Notes under the pieces: model-generated
What the model was told of the DNA's origin: nothing
Databases searched by the model: none
What the model saw: only the letters and a program-made list of their open reading frames with translations
In this document: positions 22,181 to 32,569 of the stretch, piece by piece
How positions within the stretch are numbered: position 1 is the first letter of the stretch
Layout: each line of letters starts with the position of its first letter
Origin: Litsea cubeba
Lineage: Eukaryota; Streptophyta; Magnoliopsida; Laurales; Lauraceae
Length of the DNA: 64,000 bases
Direction of reading: 5' to 3'
Assembly: GCA_012931725.1 (NCBI GenBank)
Contig: CM022948.1
Location: 17,876,598-17,940,597 of the forward strand
Made by a program: the position numbers and the translations under genes

Positions 22181-23187
22181 AAAGGTTAGGATATTACTGG
22201 CCTACCATGGTAGCTGACGCAATGCAATTTGCTAAGCGCTGCCAACAATGCCAAATTCATGGAGATTACATTCACATGCCTCCAGAATGGCTGCATCCTA
22301 CAGCGATTTCATGGCCCTTCGAAGCTTGGGGTATGGACATCATAGGTCCTATTTCTCCCCCTTCGAGCAAAGGTCATCACTTCATCTTCGCCGCTACGGA
22401 TTATGTCTCCAAGTGGTCAGAAGCATTTGTGTTCAACGAAATGAAGACCTCATCAGTCCTTCAGTTCCTGCGCACCAACATCATTTGTCATTTCGGCATA
22501 CCCAAAAGATTCGTCCATGATAACGGACCACAATTCCGGGATCATCGATTCTACAGGTTCTGCGACAAATACAAAATCCAAAGCTGTCCTTCAACTCCAT
22601 ACAATCCGGCAGCAAACGGATTAGCAGAAGCTTTCAACAAAACACTCTGCAAAATCCTTAAAAAAATCGTCTCTAGTCACAAAAGAGACTGGAGCGACAA
22701 AATGTCTGAAGCTTTGTGGGCCTATCGAACCACCGTTCGAGGACCAACCCATAGCACACCATTCTCCTTGGTCTATGGATGCGAAGCTGTCGTGCCCTTG
22801 GAAGTACAAATTCCTTCCTTGAGCGTATCCTTGCAAAATGACATGACTCAAGAAAGCAATGTCAAATTGCGACTCCATGAGCTGGACAATCTCGATGAGA
22901 GACGGCTCGAAGCTCAACAAAGCATTGAACTTTACCAAGCACGCATGGCAGGATCTTTCGACAAAAAGGTCAGGCAACGCGCCTATAAAAAGGGTGACTT
23001 GGTTCTTACTGTAAAAAGACCAATGGTCTTCGCTCACAAGTCCAAAGGCAAATTTGAGCCAAAATGGGAGGGACCCTACGTCATCGACAAGGTTTTCTCC
23101 AACGGCGCATACGCACTCCTAAACATGGAAGGTGACAGATGTATACTGCCCATCAACGGCAAGTTCCTAAAGCGGTACTACCCTTGA
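22027..23187 (+). CDS. Tat-B integrase
   Basis: 386 codons; the real reading joins from the preceding RNase H through a one-base shift near 22015. The zinc-binding HHCC domain has H34, H41, C72 and C75. The DDE core has D104 (WGMDIIGP), D165 (VHDNGPQF) and E201 (NGLAEAFNKTL), with 35 residues between the last two, as in retroviral-type integrases. The C-terminal part contains KKGDLVLTVKRP and the GPYVIDKVFSNGAY motif of Gypsy integrases, ending at LKRYYP. It would insert element DNA into the genome. No chromodomain follows, as expected for Tat. This is the only domain that looks undamaged. Confidence 0.92.
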   Translation: MDIASKILYRKSFNGVLLRCLSQQEAEETLKEAHADLCGAHQAGPKLYNQIKRLGYYWPTMVADAMQFAKRCQQCQIHGDYIHMPPEWLHPTAISWPFEAWGMDIIGPISPPSSKGHHFIFAATDYVSKWSEAFVFNEMKTSSVLQFLRTNIICHFGIPKRFVHDNGPQFRDHRFYRFCDKYKIQSCPSTPYNPAANGLAEAFNKTLCKILKKIVSSHKRDWSDKMSEALWAYRTTVRGPTHSTPFSLVYGCEAVVPLEVQIPSLSVSLQNDMTQESNVKLRLHELDNLDERRLEAQQSIELYQARMAGSFDKKVRQRAYKKGDLVLTVKRPMVFAHKSKGKFEPKWEGPYVIDKVFSNGAYALLNMEGDRCILPINGKFLKRYYP

Positions 23188-23559
23188 AGACTTACCCAAT
23201 TGGGTAAGAGCAATGCCTGTACGGCCAAAACCGGTTCCAAGGTACACGCTCGCTAAACCCACCATTTTTAGAACTTTCATGTCAAATGTTGAAATTTCTA
23301 GAAATTTAAACAATGCTTACTTTCATCGTTTCATTGTTCAAAAAACCCAAGTTTAGGAACCTTTCCCTAACTTGACCAAAATTTTCAACCCTTGAACCTA
23401 AAATTCATGATTTGAAACAAAATCCGGATTCAGGGATTTCTACCCTAGTCCACCCTGCCTTTTACCGCCAAAATGGTTTTAGGTCAAAACTTATGACCCT
23501 CGTGTCTTTAAACAAAAAAAAAATGGTTTTTCAAAAAAAAAAAGAACCACGGGGAAGCG

Positions 23560-23995
23560 ACGCTTAGTCGATACTCGCACAAATTGGAAGCATACGAACC
23601 ATGTTCGACACTTCCAAAATCGCAGGGAAGCGACATTTCGTCGATACTTGCAAAATCCAAAATCGTGGAGGTGCAACATTTCAGTTGATATCCACAACCC
23701 AAATTTCAAAGGTTCGAGAAAACCTAAAAAATCATGGAGATGCCACATTTCAGTTTATATCCATAACCCAAAGGTTCGAGAAAACCACAAATTTCAAAAA
23801 TCGTGGGGAAACGACATCAAGTCAGTACCCGCAAAACAAAAATTTTTTGAAAAGCAAGGATGCGACATTCCATCGATACTTGCACCCAAATTCGCGAGGA
23901 TGCGACATTCCATCAATACTCGCAACCGAATGAGCAAGGATGCGACATTCCATCGATAATTGCAAGAACATTTAGCAGGGAGGCGACTTTTAGTT
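23560..23995 (+). repeat. Imperfect tandem array, GCGACATTCCATCGATACTTGC core
   Basis: About eight diverged units. The last ones (23860-23995) are about 50 bp with GATGCGACATTCCATC; the first (23565-23760) are longer and read GAAGCGAC or GGTGCAACATTTCAGTTGATA. Confidence 0.75.
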
Positions 23996-24007
23996 GATAC
24001 TTGCATT

Positions 24008-24320
24008 TTTTGAAAACCAAACCGGCTATAAATGCCACAAAACAGCTATAGATGCCATCAAACCAAACCGGATATAGATGCCACCAAAACAAACCGGCTA
24101 TCAATGCCACAAAATAAAACCGGCTATTAATACCACAAACAAAAAATTGGCTTTCAAAAAACCCGGCTATCAATGCCACAAACTCGGCTATCAATGCCAC
24201 CAAAACCCGGCTATCGATGCCACAAACCCGGCTATAGATGCCACCAAAACCGGCTCTCATGCCAAAAATCGGCTTCCATGCCACAAACAAAAATCTGGCT
24301 TCCATGCCAAAGCAATCATT
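24008..24320 (+). repeat. CGGCTATNAATGCCA short tandem array
   Basis: About 14 diverged units of roughly 18-28 bp with the core CCGGCTATCAATGCCAC. The core is the same as in the array in U5 of the LTRs (12024-12100, 32200-32295). Confidence 0.8.
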
Positions 24321-24485
24321 TGACAAAAAATTTTCACAAAATGACAAGCTTTTGATCAAATCCCATTTAGCAATTACTTTTATCACAAAAAGATTTAAGT
24401 AAGCGTAGGGAAAACCAAAAAAAAAAAGAATCCCATTTAGCAATTACTTTCATCACAAAAAGATTTAAGTGAGCATAGGGAAAAC

Positions 24486-24745
24486 AAAAAAAAAGTACCA
24501 AAAAGAATACATGTGGTACCAAAAAAAAAGAAAGCGTTCACAAGCACCAAAACAAAAAAAGAGTACCAAAAAGAATACATGTGGTACCAAAAAAAAAAAA
24601 GAAAGTGTTCACAAGCACTACAAAAAAAAGAGTACCAAAAAAAATACATGTGGTACCAAAAAAAAGGAAAGTGTTCACAAACACTACAAAAAAAAAGAAA
24701 AGAAAAGTACCAAAAAATACAAGTGGTACCAAAAAAAAAGAGAAG
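24486..24745 (+). repeat. Tandem array, AGTACC...TGTGGTACC units
   Basis: Four units of about 60-70 bp, each with AGTACCAAAAA, TACATGTGGTACC, an A-run and GTGTTCACAAGCAC. It lies just downstream of the PMD stop codon (minus strand), so it would be in the PMD 3' flank. Confidence 0.8.
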
Positions 24746-27700
24746 GATGGTTTCTATTAAAAAAAAATAGGAGCTCAATAAAAAATGGACTCCAGCCAAG
24801 AGTTCAGCTCCTTAAGCAAACTTTTGGCCTCAGCCGTCAGGGATTCCAAGGCACGCTTCTTCAGGAACTTGTCATGAGATGCTGGGGTGGGCTGTAACCC
24901 TTCTTTCGCACCGGGAAGCTTATCTCGAGCAGTTCGCCATTTTTTGTTCTCTTCAGACTTCCTTTTAAGAACTCGATTGGCATCTGCAACCCGGTGAATC
25001 AGAGCACTCTCCCTGTCACGAGCCTCTGTTATTGCAGTCCACTTGGCAGTGACTTGTGCCTGTAGATGCTCAAGACGTTTCCTGGCCTCATCGACCTCCC
25101 TATCAAGGATGTTAAGGTCATGTGTCAGCCCAATGATGTTTAGCTCTTCTAAGTTCTTCTCTCGGACTACCTGCTTCCTGCTTTCTGTAGCCTCATCCAG
25201 GTTAGACTGAGCCTTATCTGCAGGGTCCAGGAACATCTCCTTGAAGAACTGGTCGTCAGGAAAACCCATGGTCTCAAACCACCTGTCAATCAGCTCAATG
25301 ATCCTATCAACGATCGCCCTGGCACTTGTGACATCCAGACCAGCCTCTTCGACATCACCGAGAATCTCACGCACATGCTGGATCATCCCAAATCCGGCAT
25401 CTAAGTGCCCAGAAAGCAGAGTCTCAATCCAAGAGCTCAGAACTCGCACCACCACCTTCTTCGCAAAAAGAAGAGATGGCCCAGCTGAAGATTCGCCAAA
25501 CTCTGTTGGTCGGCTGCTCATGTCATCACCTGTTGGAAGAGTAACGAAAGAACTCTCTCCAGTTGAAGCTGCTCCTACTCGGGAAGGAATCTCAGCACGA
25601 GGTATCTCCTCAACATTGTCAGAACTGGTCCCAGGAGTCTCTACCTCTAGATCAACCTCTGGCATCCCTTGCTCTGGAAGCGACGGATCCTCCTCTGTCA
25701 CCTCAAAACCAGCCAAAGAAACACAAAAAGGTATGAATATAATCCTGTTTGAAAATCATTATCAGGGTTATTACTACAAAATACCTTCTTCGGCGACTGG
25801 CGGAAGACTCTCTTCCTCCATGAACTCATCGGAAGCATCATCAACATTTGCATCCATCGATGGCTCAAAGTCATCGGAATCCTGTGGCAAGTCAGCTGGC
25901 AAGAAAAATGTTAGCAAACCAAGTCACAGACACAAAAAAAAAGCAAAAGAAGTCATACCAATTGGAGACTCTAGATTCACTCCAGAGTCCCTCGGTTCTT
26001 CTTCAGGTGCCCCGACAGGATCCGTCACCACCTCATTGGTTGGAACCTCAGGCATCACCAAGCCTTCCTCTGCTAAAAAAAAAAGGGAAAAGCAGAAACA
26101 AGAAGCAAATCAGAACATGGAAAAATCCCATGAAAAGAAATGGAAAGAGAAAAAGGAAGAATCATACCTTCACCGACGGTCTCTTCTTCTCGGCTTCTCT
26201 TCTCTGGAGGCTCGTCAGCATCCACTGGCACATCCTCATTGATAGTAAGAGGAACTTCCAAGTCAGGAGAGTCCTCATGCTGCCCCTTGCTGCGATGATG
26301 ACTCCTCCTCCTCTTACTCCTGCGGGCTCGCTTCTTAGAGGAACCTGCCCCGCTGTCAGAGTCAGGTTTCCCACTTGACTCCTCACTGGATGGTCTACTC
26401 TTGCCAGTAGACTCCACGGAAGCTTGCCTCTGTGCCGCTTGCATCCAAGCACCAAGTTCGGCTTCCTCCTGTTCTAGCTGCTCTAAAGCCTCATCAGGTA
26501 TTTCTCGAACAACTTCAGAACCAATGACGCCCTGGTCACCGAGAAAGCCTATCTTGTGCTTCTCTCCAGAAAGGAAGGCCCAAACTTCCTCTCGCCGGAC
26601 GCCATCTGACTTTCCAAGGCCCTTTCCAGGTGCTAGCTTCACATCAAGCTCCTTCTTGGAAAGCCCTCGATATGCCGAAAAGCTCTCCGCGAACCACTTC
26701 GTAAAGCCGGTACACAGGTAGGAGTAAAGAGCTGGCACCAAAGCAAGCTGCTCCCCAAACGCCATCTGACAAGCCGGAAAAATACAATGCGGCCTGATGT
26801 GCATTCCATCTCCTCCAGCAAAAATAGCCTCACTAAGCCAATAAGTGAGGTAAACAGCGAGATCTCTCCGCAGTGCAATGTCAGGACATATGGCGCTTGT
26901 ACTTGCACAGAAATCTCTCAACTCTTCTTGCATAGCCAAGATCTTCTTCGAACTTGGATCCTGGGCCCTGGCTTCCTGGGTCACACAATCAGAAGACTCC
27001 CTGCTATCAAAAAAGTTGGGGAACGAAGAGCTAGAACTCTTCTAACTGCTGGATCTAACTTTCAAACCCTCCTTCTCCTTCAAAAAATCATAGAAGGCGA
27101 CGAGCTGAAAGTACAGAAGCCTGAACTCCTCAGACTGCCCCTCAAGGACGCTGTCAATCGGCATAAACTCCTTATAGAGTTTGCCAAGGATGGGCAATCC
27201 AGTAATGGCGCTCAGCTCCTTCAAAGAGAAACCAATCTCACCATTCGTCACAACGAAGGTATTGGTTTGTGGGAGGAATGACTCCAACATAGCCATGAAG
27301 GCCTTGTCGGAAAAGATCACGGTCTCCCTAAAGGCACGGACCGCATCAAAAATCCCGGCATCCTTCAAAACGGCGCCACCAATCAGCAGGACACGATCAG
27401 TCCACGACTTCCACTCGGAGTCAGCATTGAAACGGCCACGAAGTCGAAAAGGCTTTATCCAATTGCTGCCGTCACCGCTGAAAATACCAAGGCCCACCGG
27501 TCTCAAATCGACCGACGGATAATCAGAACCCTGGTAGCCGCTGGATGGCATCAACATGTCCATGTCAACAGGCGACCTCTCCGTATATCCAGGAGAACCG
27601 CCAACAAAAACCCCGGTCTCGATTACATTTGTCCTTCTCACCCAGCTTGGAGGATCTTCCCTCTTAGAGCACGTGGGGGCAAGGCTCATGATCGAGACGG

Positions 27701-28078
27701 TGTGATCAAACGTCGACCGAGTAGCAACAGTCTTCTTCTCACCATCTGCTGTGAAAGAGAACTGAAAACATCTCCTCTGGTATGTCATGTCATCAGGGAC
27801 GGCATCACCAAAGAAGAAGGTAGGCTTGGGTAAAACACTCTAATCTTCCATTACCCATGGACGACTGCTTACCATGATCTTATAGAATTCCTCTCCCTTG
27901 AGAGCGATCAGTCGTTGTCTCATCTCATCTCTGTTGAGGGAGTCGCATTCTTCCAGATTTCTCTCAATATACTGGACCTTCTCAAAGGCCTGCTGAACGG
28001 CCGGATTAGAAGATCTAGAAGATCGACGAGGTATGCTTGTAGCAGGCTCTTTACCCTTATTCGTTCTGGAGGAACCAC

Positions 28079-28792
28079 CTGAAAAGGATGGAAAAGAAAA
28101 AGATCAAACATCAAAATGACAGAATCTCGTTAAAAAAAATCTGGCGAAATTTTGACATGATGACGGGGCAATTCCGAAGAAAAGGAATTATCCCGAAAAA
28201 AATAGAAAGCTTGAAGATGGGCTCAACATTGCTGCGAGCTCCGAAACTCCAAACTTTCGAAACCTCAAAGTCTCCGCAAAATTAGGAAGGGCTCAACATC
28301 GCTGCGAGCTCCAAATTCCCAAATTTGCGAAAACTTTGAGGTATGCTATCACAACATGCTACAATTCAATTTACAAAAATATACATGCATGAACATCTTG
28401 CTAAAAAAAAATGCATTATCAATGATGAGCAAAAAAAGAAAGAAGAAAAAGAAAACTTTCTAAAAAAAAAGGAGAAAGAAAACAAAAAAAAAAGAAGAAA
28501 AAGAAAACTTTCTCAAAAAAAAGGGGAAAGAAAACAAAAAAAAAAGAGAGAAAAAAAAGGGATGGCCCACAGGCCACGTGGCCGTACGGCCAAATCCATG
28601 CGGATATGTCCGTACGGCCCACAAAAAAAAACATGCAAAAAAAAAAAGAAAAGGAGAAAACACGTGCAAAAAAAAAAGAAAAAAAAACACGTGGAGAAAA
28701 AACAAAGAAAAGAAGAAAAGAAAGAAACAAAAAAAAAGAAAGAACTTTTTATTTTTTTCCTACAATGGAGTTTTCTTGAAAAGGGAACTTAC
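28079..28792 (-). other. Intron 1 of PMD copy B, T-rich on the gene strand
   Basis: 714 bp between donor AA|GTAAGT and acceptor TTTTCAG|GTGG. It is very rich in homopolymeric runs, with a GC-rich palindrome cluster at 28572-28617. The lysine-rich ORFs on the plus strand here are products of A-runs. Confidence 0.75.
28572..28591. repeat. Overlapping palindromes GGCCACGTGGCC and GGCCGTACGGCC
   Basis: Two perfect 12-bp palindromes (28572-28583 and 28580-28591) share four bases; a third, degraded one (ATCCATGCGGAT) follows. The cluster includes a CACGTG hexamer (G-box). The same cluster is in copies A and C, where the third palindrome is perfect. Confidence 0.85.
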
Positions 28793-28923
28793 TTGAAGCC
28801 ATTGATGGAGAAGAAGAAGAAAAGTCTTGAAGATCTTGAAGAAGAAGAACTCTTGGTCTTGAAGCCCTCTTGGGATTGTTGCAAAAGAAAGCAATAAGAG
28901 CAAGAGATCCAACCTCCTCCTTG

Positions 28924-28931
28924 CTCTTATA
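28924..28931 (-). promoter_or_regulatory. TATA box of PMD copy B
   Basis: TATAAGAG on the minus strand, 129 bp upstream of the ATG at 28802. Copies A and C have TATAAAAG at exactly the same distance, so copy B has one substitution. The roughly 100 bp that follow are CT-rich, as in plant 5' leaders. Confidence 0.75.
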
Positions 28932-29009
28932 GAAGAGAGCAAACCAAAGAAGGAAAGAAGAAAGAGGTAAGTGTTACTAATTAGTAACCTTACCAAAAGA
29001 AAGAGATTA

Positions 29010-29300
29010 GAAGGACTCTTTCCCAAAAGAAAGATATCTTGAGGGATTCTCTCCCAAAAAGAAATCAATGAGAGATTTTCTCCCAAAAGATAGGATCAAT
29101 GAGGGATTCTTTCCCAAAAGAAAGATATCTTGAGATATCCTATCCCAAAATAAAGGGAACATGAGAGATTCTCTCCAAGTAAAGATATTCTTAGATAGTC
29201 TCTATCCAAATGAGATATTTTTGGATATTCTTTACAAAAATGACACCATAGGAGATCTAAGCCATTTCAAAAGCTTAAGGTCCCATCGGTTAGCCCATAT
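29010..29300 (-). repeat. Degenerate array upstream of the PMD promoter
   Basis: Units of about 35-45 bp combine a TTTTGGGA(A/G)A tract with GAATCTCTC or AAGATATCTT. Several small palindromes result (GAGAGAATCTCTC, AAGATATCTT). It is present at the same place in copies A (about 32700-32940) and C (about 59765-60010). Confidence 0.65.
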
Positions 29301-29558
29301 GAGCCAGGTTTGACCACCTAGGCACACAAAAAAAAAATATATATATATATATATTTTGGGCTTTTAGTCAAAGAGAAATCCCTCTAACCAAGAGCATACA
29401 TAAATGGTTCCATGCCTCTTTTGAGTTGATTCGACCATACAAAAGAGAATTCCAAGCCCCATGAGCTTCCAAAAATCAAACCATCCAGCCTCATATACCA
29501 AATTGAGCCAAAATCTTGAAATTAACATTCCACAAAAATCCAAACCAAATCCTGGTCC

Positions 29559-29780
29559 CCTAACCTGCCACATACAGCTTGTTAGGTCACAACCAAAACC
29601 AAAAACCAAAACCTGATCCCCTAACTTGCCACATACAGCCTGTTAGGTCACAAGATCAAAACCAAACTTGATCCCCCAACATTCCACATACAGCTTGTTG
29701 GGTCACACGATCAAAACCAAACCCGACCCCCTAACCTGCCACATACAGCCTGTTAGGTCACAAGGTCAAAACCCAAATCC
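29559..29780 (+). repeat. Tandem repeat near the 3' end of Tat-B (about 57 bp, 4 copies)
   Basis: Four units, each with CTAACCTGCCACATACAGC and TGTTAGGTCACA, start near 29559, 29620, 29676 and 29730. Tat-A has three units and Tat-C four. Confidence 0.85.
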
Positions 29781-29986
29781 ACATCCCTGATGTCATCTTC
29801 AAAACTTTGCCTCGAGATGGTATGTGATCCCTTTCACTACCATAAAATTCCCCTGGAAGCTCAAAAGGCTACAAATACCAAAAAAAAAGACTGCTCAAAA
29901 CCTCTTGGTCAAGTCACAGGCTCTCCTTCACAAATCTTTTCGAGGCACATCGACTACAAATGATAATCAACTCGTCGCTGTACCTC

Positions 29987-29997
29987 GAGGGGGCATT
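29987..29997 (+). other. Polypurine tract of Tat-B
   Basis: GAGGGGGCATT lies directly before the TG of the 3' LTR. The corresponding site in Tat-C (minus strand, 59020-59035) has the same G-run. It would prime plus-strand DNA synthesis. Confidence 0.8.
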
Positions 29998-32569
29998 TGT
30001 TGATACCAAAAATGTCACTTTGCCTTTTCAAGATCCAAAGAGCTACATGAAGTCGCAACCTGCCATAAATAGGCAATGCTACTTACAAAAAATCAAATCT
30101 TGTCAGAACCAAACAAAAACTACAAGATCTTTCAAGACAGCCAAAAGAGGAGTACACAAGAAGTTTCGGGGCATTTCAAAATCGTTTGGCCTAACTTCGT
30201 TTCTCCGGCACCTGAAAAGGAGCTCCCGGCGGTGAAAGCATCGGAGACACCAAATCTTCGATCGGAGCCGATGGATGGTCTCAAAATACATCCAAAAGGC
30301 TCCACGTCAAGTTCTGAGTCAAACCGACAACGTTTGACCCTACATCAACCCTCGAACAGCTAAATCAAGCCTCTCGGCGGCGAGAACCACTGAGGCCATC
30401 AATCATCAGATAGAGCACATGGACGGCTTCAAAATGCTTACAAAGGGCTACACGTCAAATTTCAGGTCATTCCGACAACATTTGACCATAGTTTGACGCC
30501 AAATCAGGCCTCTCGGCGGCGAAGCTCTCTGGGACCATGGTCTCCAAGACAGAGCCTATGGATCATCTTAAAATGACTCCAATAGGTTCCCTGTCAAATT
30601 TCAAGTCAATCGGACATCGGTTGACCGCACATCAAACCGCGACGTGTTCATCGCGACAAAAGCAAGTCTACTAGTGATAGGACCCCAAACGGCTTCAAAA
30701 CTCAAACAAAAGCCTATGGTTGGTCTTAATTATTGTTCAGCAGGCTTCACCCTAAATTTCAGGTCATTCCGACATCGTTTGACCCAGTTTTAGCTTCTGA
30801 CGGAAAATCGACAGCTCTGCGCGACAAAGTCTTCGGCTTTCTCAGAAAATTGGAAACATTGCAAAATAAAATGCAAGGATTCTCATGAGGTTTTCTATAG
30901 GGAAATCAGGCCAATAAATGATCAAAAAATTCAAGGAAAAATACAGAAGAAAAAAAGAATAAAAAAATAGCAAAAACGGACACAAAACGTGACAAAAGGG
31001 GGAAAAACCCCCTAGGGTCGCCCGGTGGGCCCCGGAAACCCCGTTTTTCGCCGTTTTTTCGCGATTCGAAGCGTCCGGCCTCTGGTATTTTCCAAAATTC
31101 ATACTTTTGAGGCACCAAATCCTCTGACATCCATTAAAAACATGGGTTAATCATCAAGAGTATCAAAAACAACATTGATCGCCACCCGGTCAACCAAAAA
31201 AAGTGTGCTTTCTACCCGACCGATCGAGAAATCGACAGGACAGATGGTACCGACCCGCTGTTGGCAACTAACACCTGAAGTTACATGGTCATCCGATGTC
31301 GATCTACATGAAGATCCATCGATGATCATCGCCAGAAGAATCCCAAAAGACGCGGCACGGCCCGTGACTCTTCAACTGCTCGGCGACCACTTAATGCGAT
31401 TAATTGACTAGCTTTATTACAGTCATTAATCCATTTCTTTGGACGGGCCAATCAGAAGCAAGCATCCGGGAGTTACAAGTCAAGAGATTCATGGCATTTA
31501 ACCCATGAAACTCCTCCCATCATGGCGATTAAAGGCGATTAAATGCCCTCAATCTCCTCCGGCCAATCAGAAGCCAAGAAAAAGGAGTTACAAAATAAAG
31601 AATTCAATCTTGTAACTCCTCCCTTTATGTAGCTTTATGACAATTAAGGCTCATAAACCCTCCTAAATGGCCTAAAAGCCTATAAATAGGAGAGCTCTCC
31701 AAGAAGAAAGGGACAATCACAAACACACAGACAACAGACTGTAGAAAATCTGGAAACTCAGACAGAAAAAGGCGTCAGAAATCTAAAAGAGAAAACTCTG
31801 CGGAAATCCTACACCGACCACCGCTACAAGGTGACAAAAGTCCCTTGGGGGGTACACCGCCCCCCCAAGGTCCTTGTCTTCTCCTTCTCCTCCAATGGCT
31901 TACACATGGCTTTTCAGCCCGTCTACTCGGTTTTTTATTGGACATAAGACCTCCTTTTGGTCTTTGTTCTCTAAAAACCTGAGGTTATAGCCAAGCCAAG
32001 CGAATCAATAGCATCCTCTGTTCTCATCTGCATGGATGATGGCGAAGTCCACATATGGCTTGCGACCGTCAATCTGAACGGGTCCCCCACAATCTCCTGA
32101 GAAGTTAGATCTTCCTTTTCTTGCTTTTCATTGTAGTTTGTATTTTTTTAAAAGAGACAAAAATCACAACTCTTGTCTTTCATTATTGATAAGGATTGTA
32201 AATCGGCTATAAACGCCAAAATCGGCTATAAACGCCAAAATCGGCTATAAACGCCAAAAATCGGCTATAAACGCCAAAATCGGCTATAAATGCCAAAAAA
32301 ATCGCCTTTCACGGCAAATCAAGAAAATATCTCTTTTCTTAAATATATGTGCAATGGAAAACTTAAAAGAAGTTGATTTCCTTTTTACTTGCGAAGGTTG
32401 ATCTCCGGACCACCACTTGCAATTCCAAGTAAAAATAAAAAATCTGGCACACCCACACAAAGAAATATTGATGCACACCCTTGCCCCCCGGTTACGAAAG
32501 GGTCGGACCCAACGGACTCCCACGTCCGCCGACCTAGGTAGGACCAAGCGCCAGGAGCGCGGTCCATCA
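29998..32569 (+). repeat. 3' LTR of Tat-B
   Basis: 2572 bp, starting TGTTGATACC and ending GGTCCATCA, followed by the TTCTC duplication at 32570. TATA box at 31681-31688. Compared with the 5' LTR it has small indels, including one near 31010 and an extra CTACC-type loss near 31670. Confidence 0.93.

Larger units (their letters stand above)
23188..24774 (+). other. Non-coding, repeat-rich region between pol and the antisense PMD gene
   Basis: After the integrase stop there are about 370 bp of unique sequence, then three successive arrays listed separately (23560-23995, 24008-24320, 24486-24745). ORFs here are read-through of repeats, not genes. Confidence 0.75.
24775..28802 (-). pseudogene. 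PMD gene copy B: aminotransferase-like plant mobile domain protein, antisense in Tat-B
   Basis: Coding exon 1 is ATGGCTTCAA (28802-28793), donor GTAAGT; a 714-bp intron follows and exon 2 starts at 28078 in phase. The PMD domain lies at about 27790-27045 (TNTFVVTNGEIGFSLKELSAITGLPILG) and 26984-26170. Further GT-AG introns lie at 26167-26070, 25958-25896 and 25784-25710; the last exon (25709-24775) encodes an acidic part and a coiled coil. Lesions: TAG at about 27841 where copies A and C have CAG; TAG at about 27042 (shared with copy A); a deletion of about 590 bp at 26712; and a last-intron acceptor reading TG where copy A has AG. PMD proteins occur as host genes and in transposons; their biochemical role is not known to me beyond links to silencing. 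The antisense direction is certain. Confidence 0.85.
9789..32569 (+). mobile_element. Tat-B: complete 22.8-kb Ty3/Gypsy Tat-lineage retrotransposon
   Basis: The element has LTRs at 9789-12371 and 29998-32569, a PBS at 12375, gag, an acidic linker, protease, a G-patch-like segment, RT-RNase H-second RNase H, integrase, a 1.6-kb repeat-rich region, an antisense PMD gene, a repeat array and a PPT at 29987. A 5-bp duplication TTCTC flanks it. The second RNase H after the first is the hallmark of the Tat lineage. The LTRs are nearly identical over long stretches (10966-11500 against 31146-31680), which points to a fairly recent insertion. Even so, pol carries four stops and several frameshifts, and the PMD gene is damaged. 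It sits inside Tat-A. Confidence 0.93.

Noticed and set aside
24469..24897. Lysine-rich ORFs in A-rich repeats
   Set aside because: They arise from runs of A and AGTACC repeats and overlap the PMD 3' flank; there is no domain, and unit length changes the frame.
24775..28802. PMD gene as an ordinary host gene hit by transposons
   Set aside because: All three copies keep the same position and orientation between repeat array/PPT/LTR of the same family, so it travels with the element.
28343..28897. Lysine-rich ORF of 184 codons and its mirror at 33101-33922
   Set aside because: This is the antisense of T-rich intron 1 of the PMD gene and its exon 1/5' leader; composition is homopolymeric.
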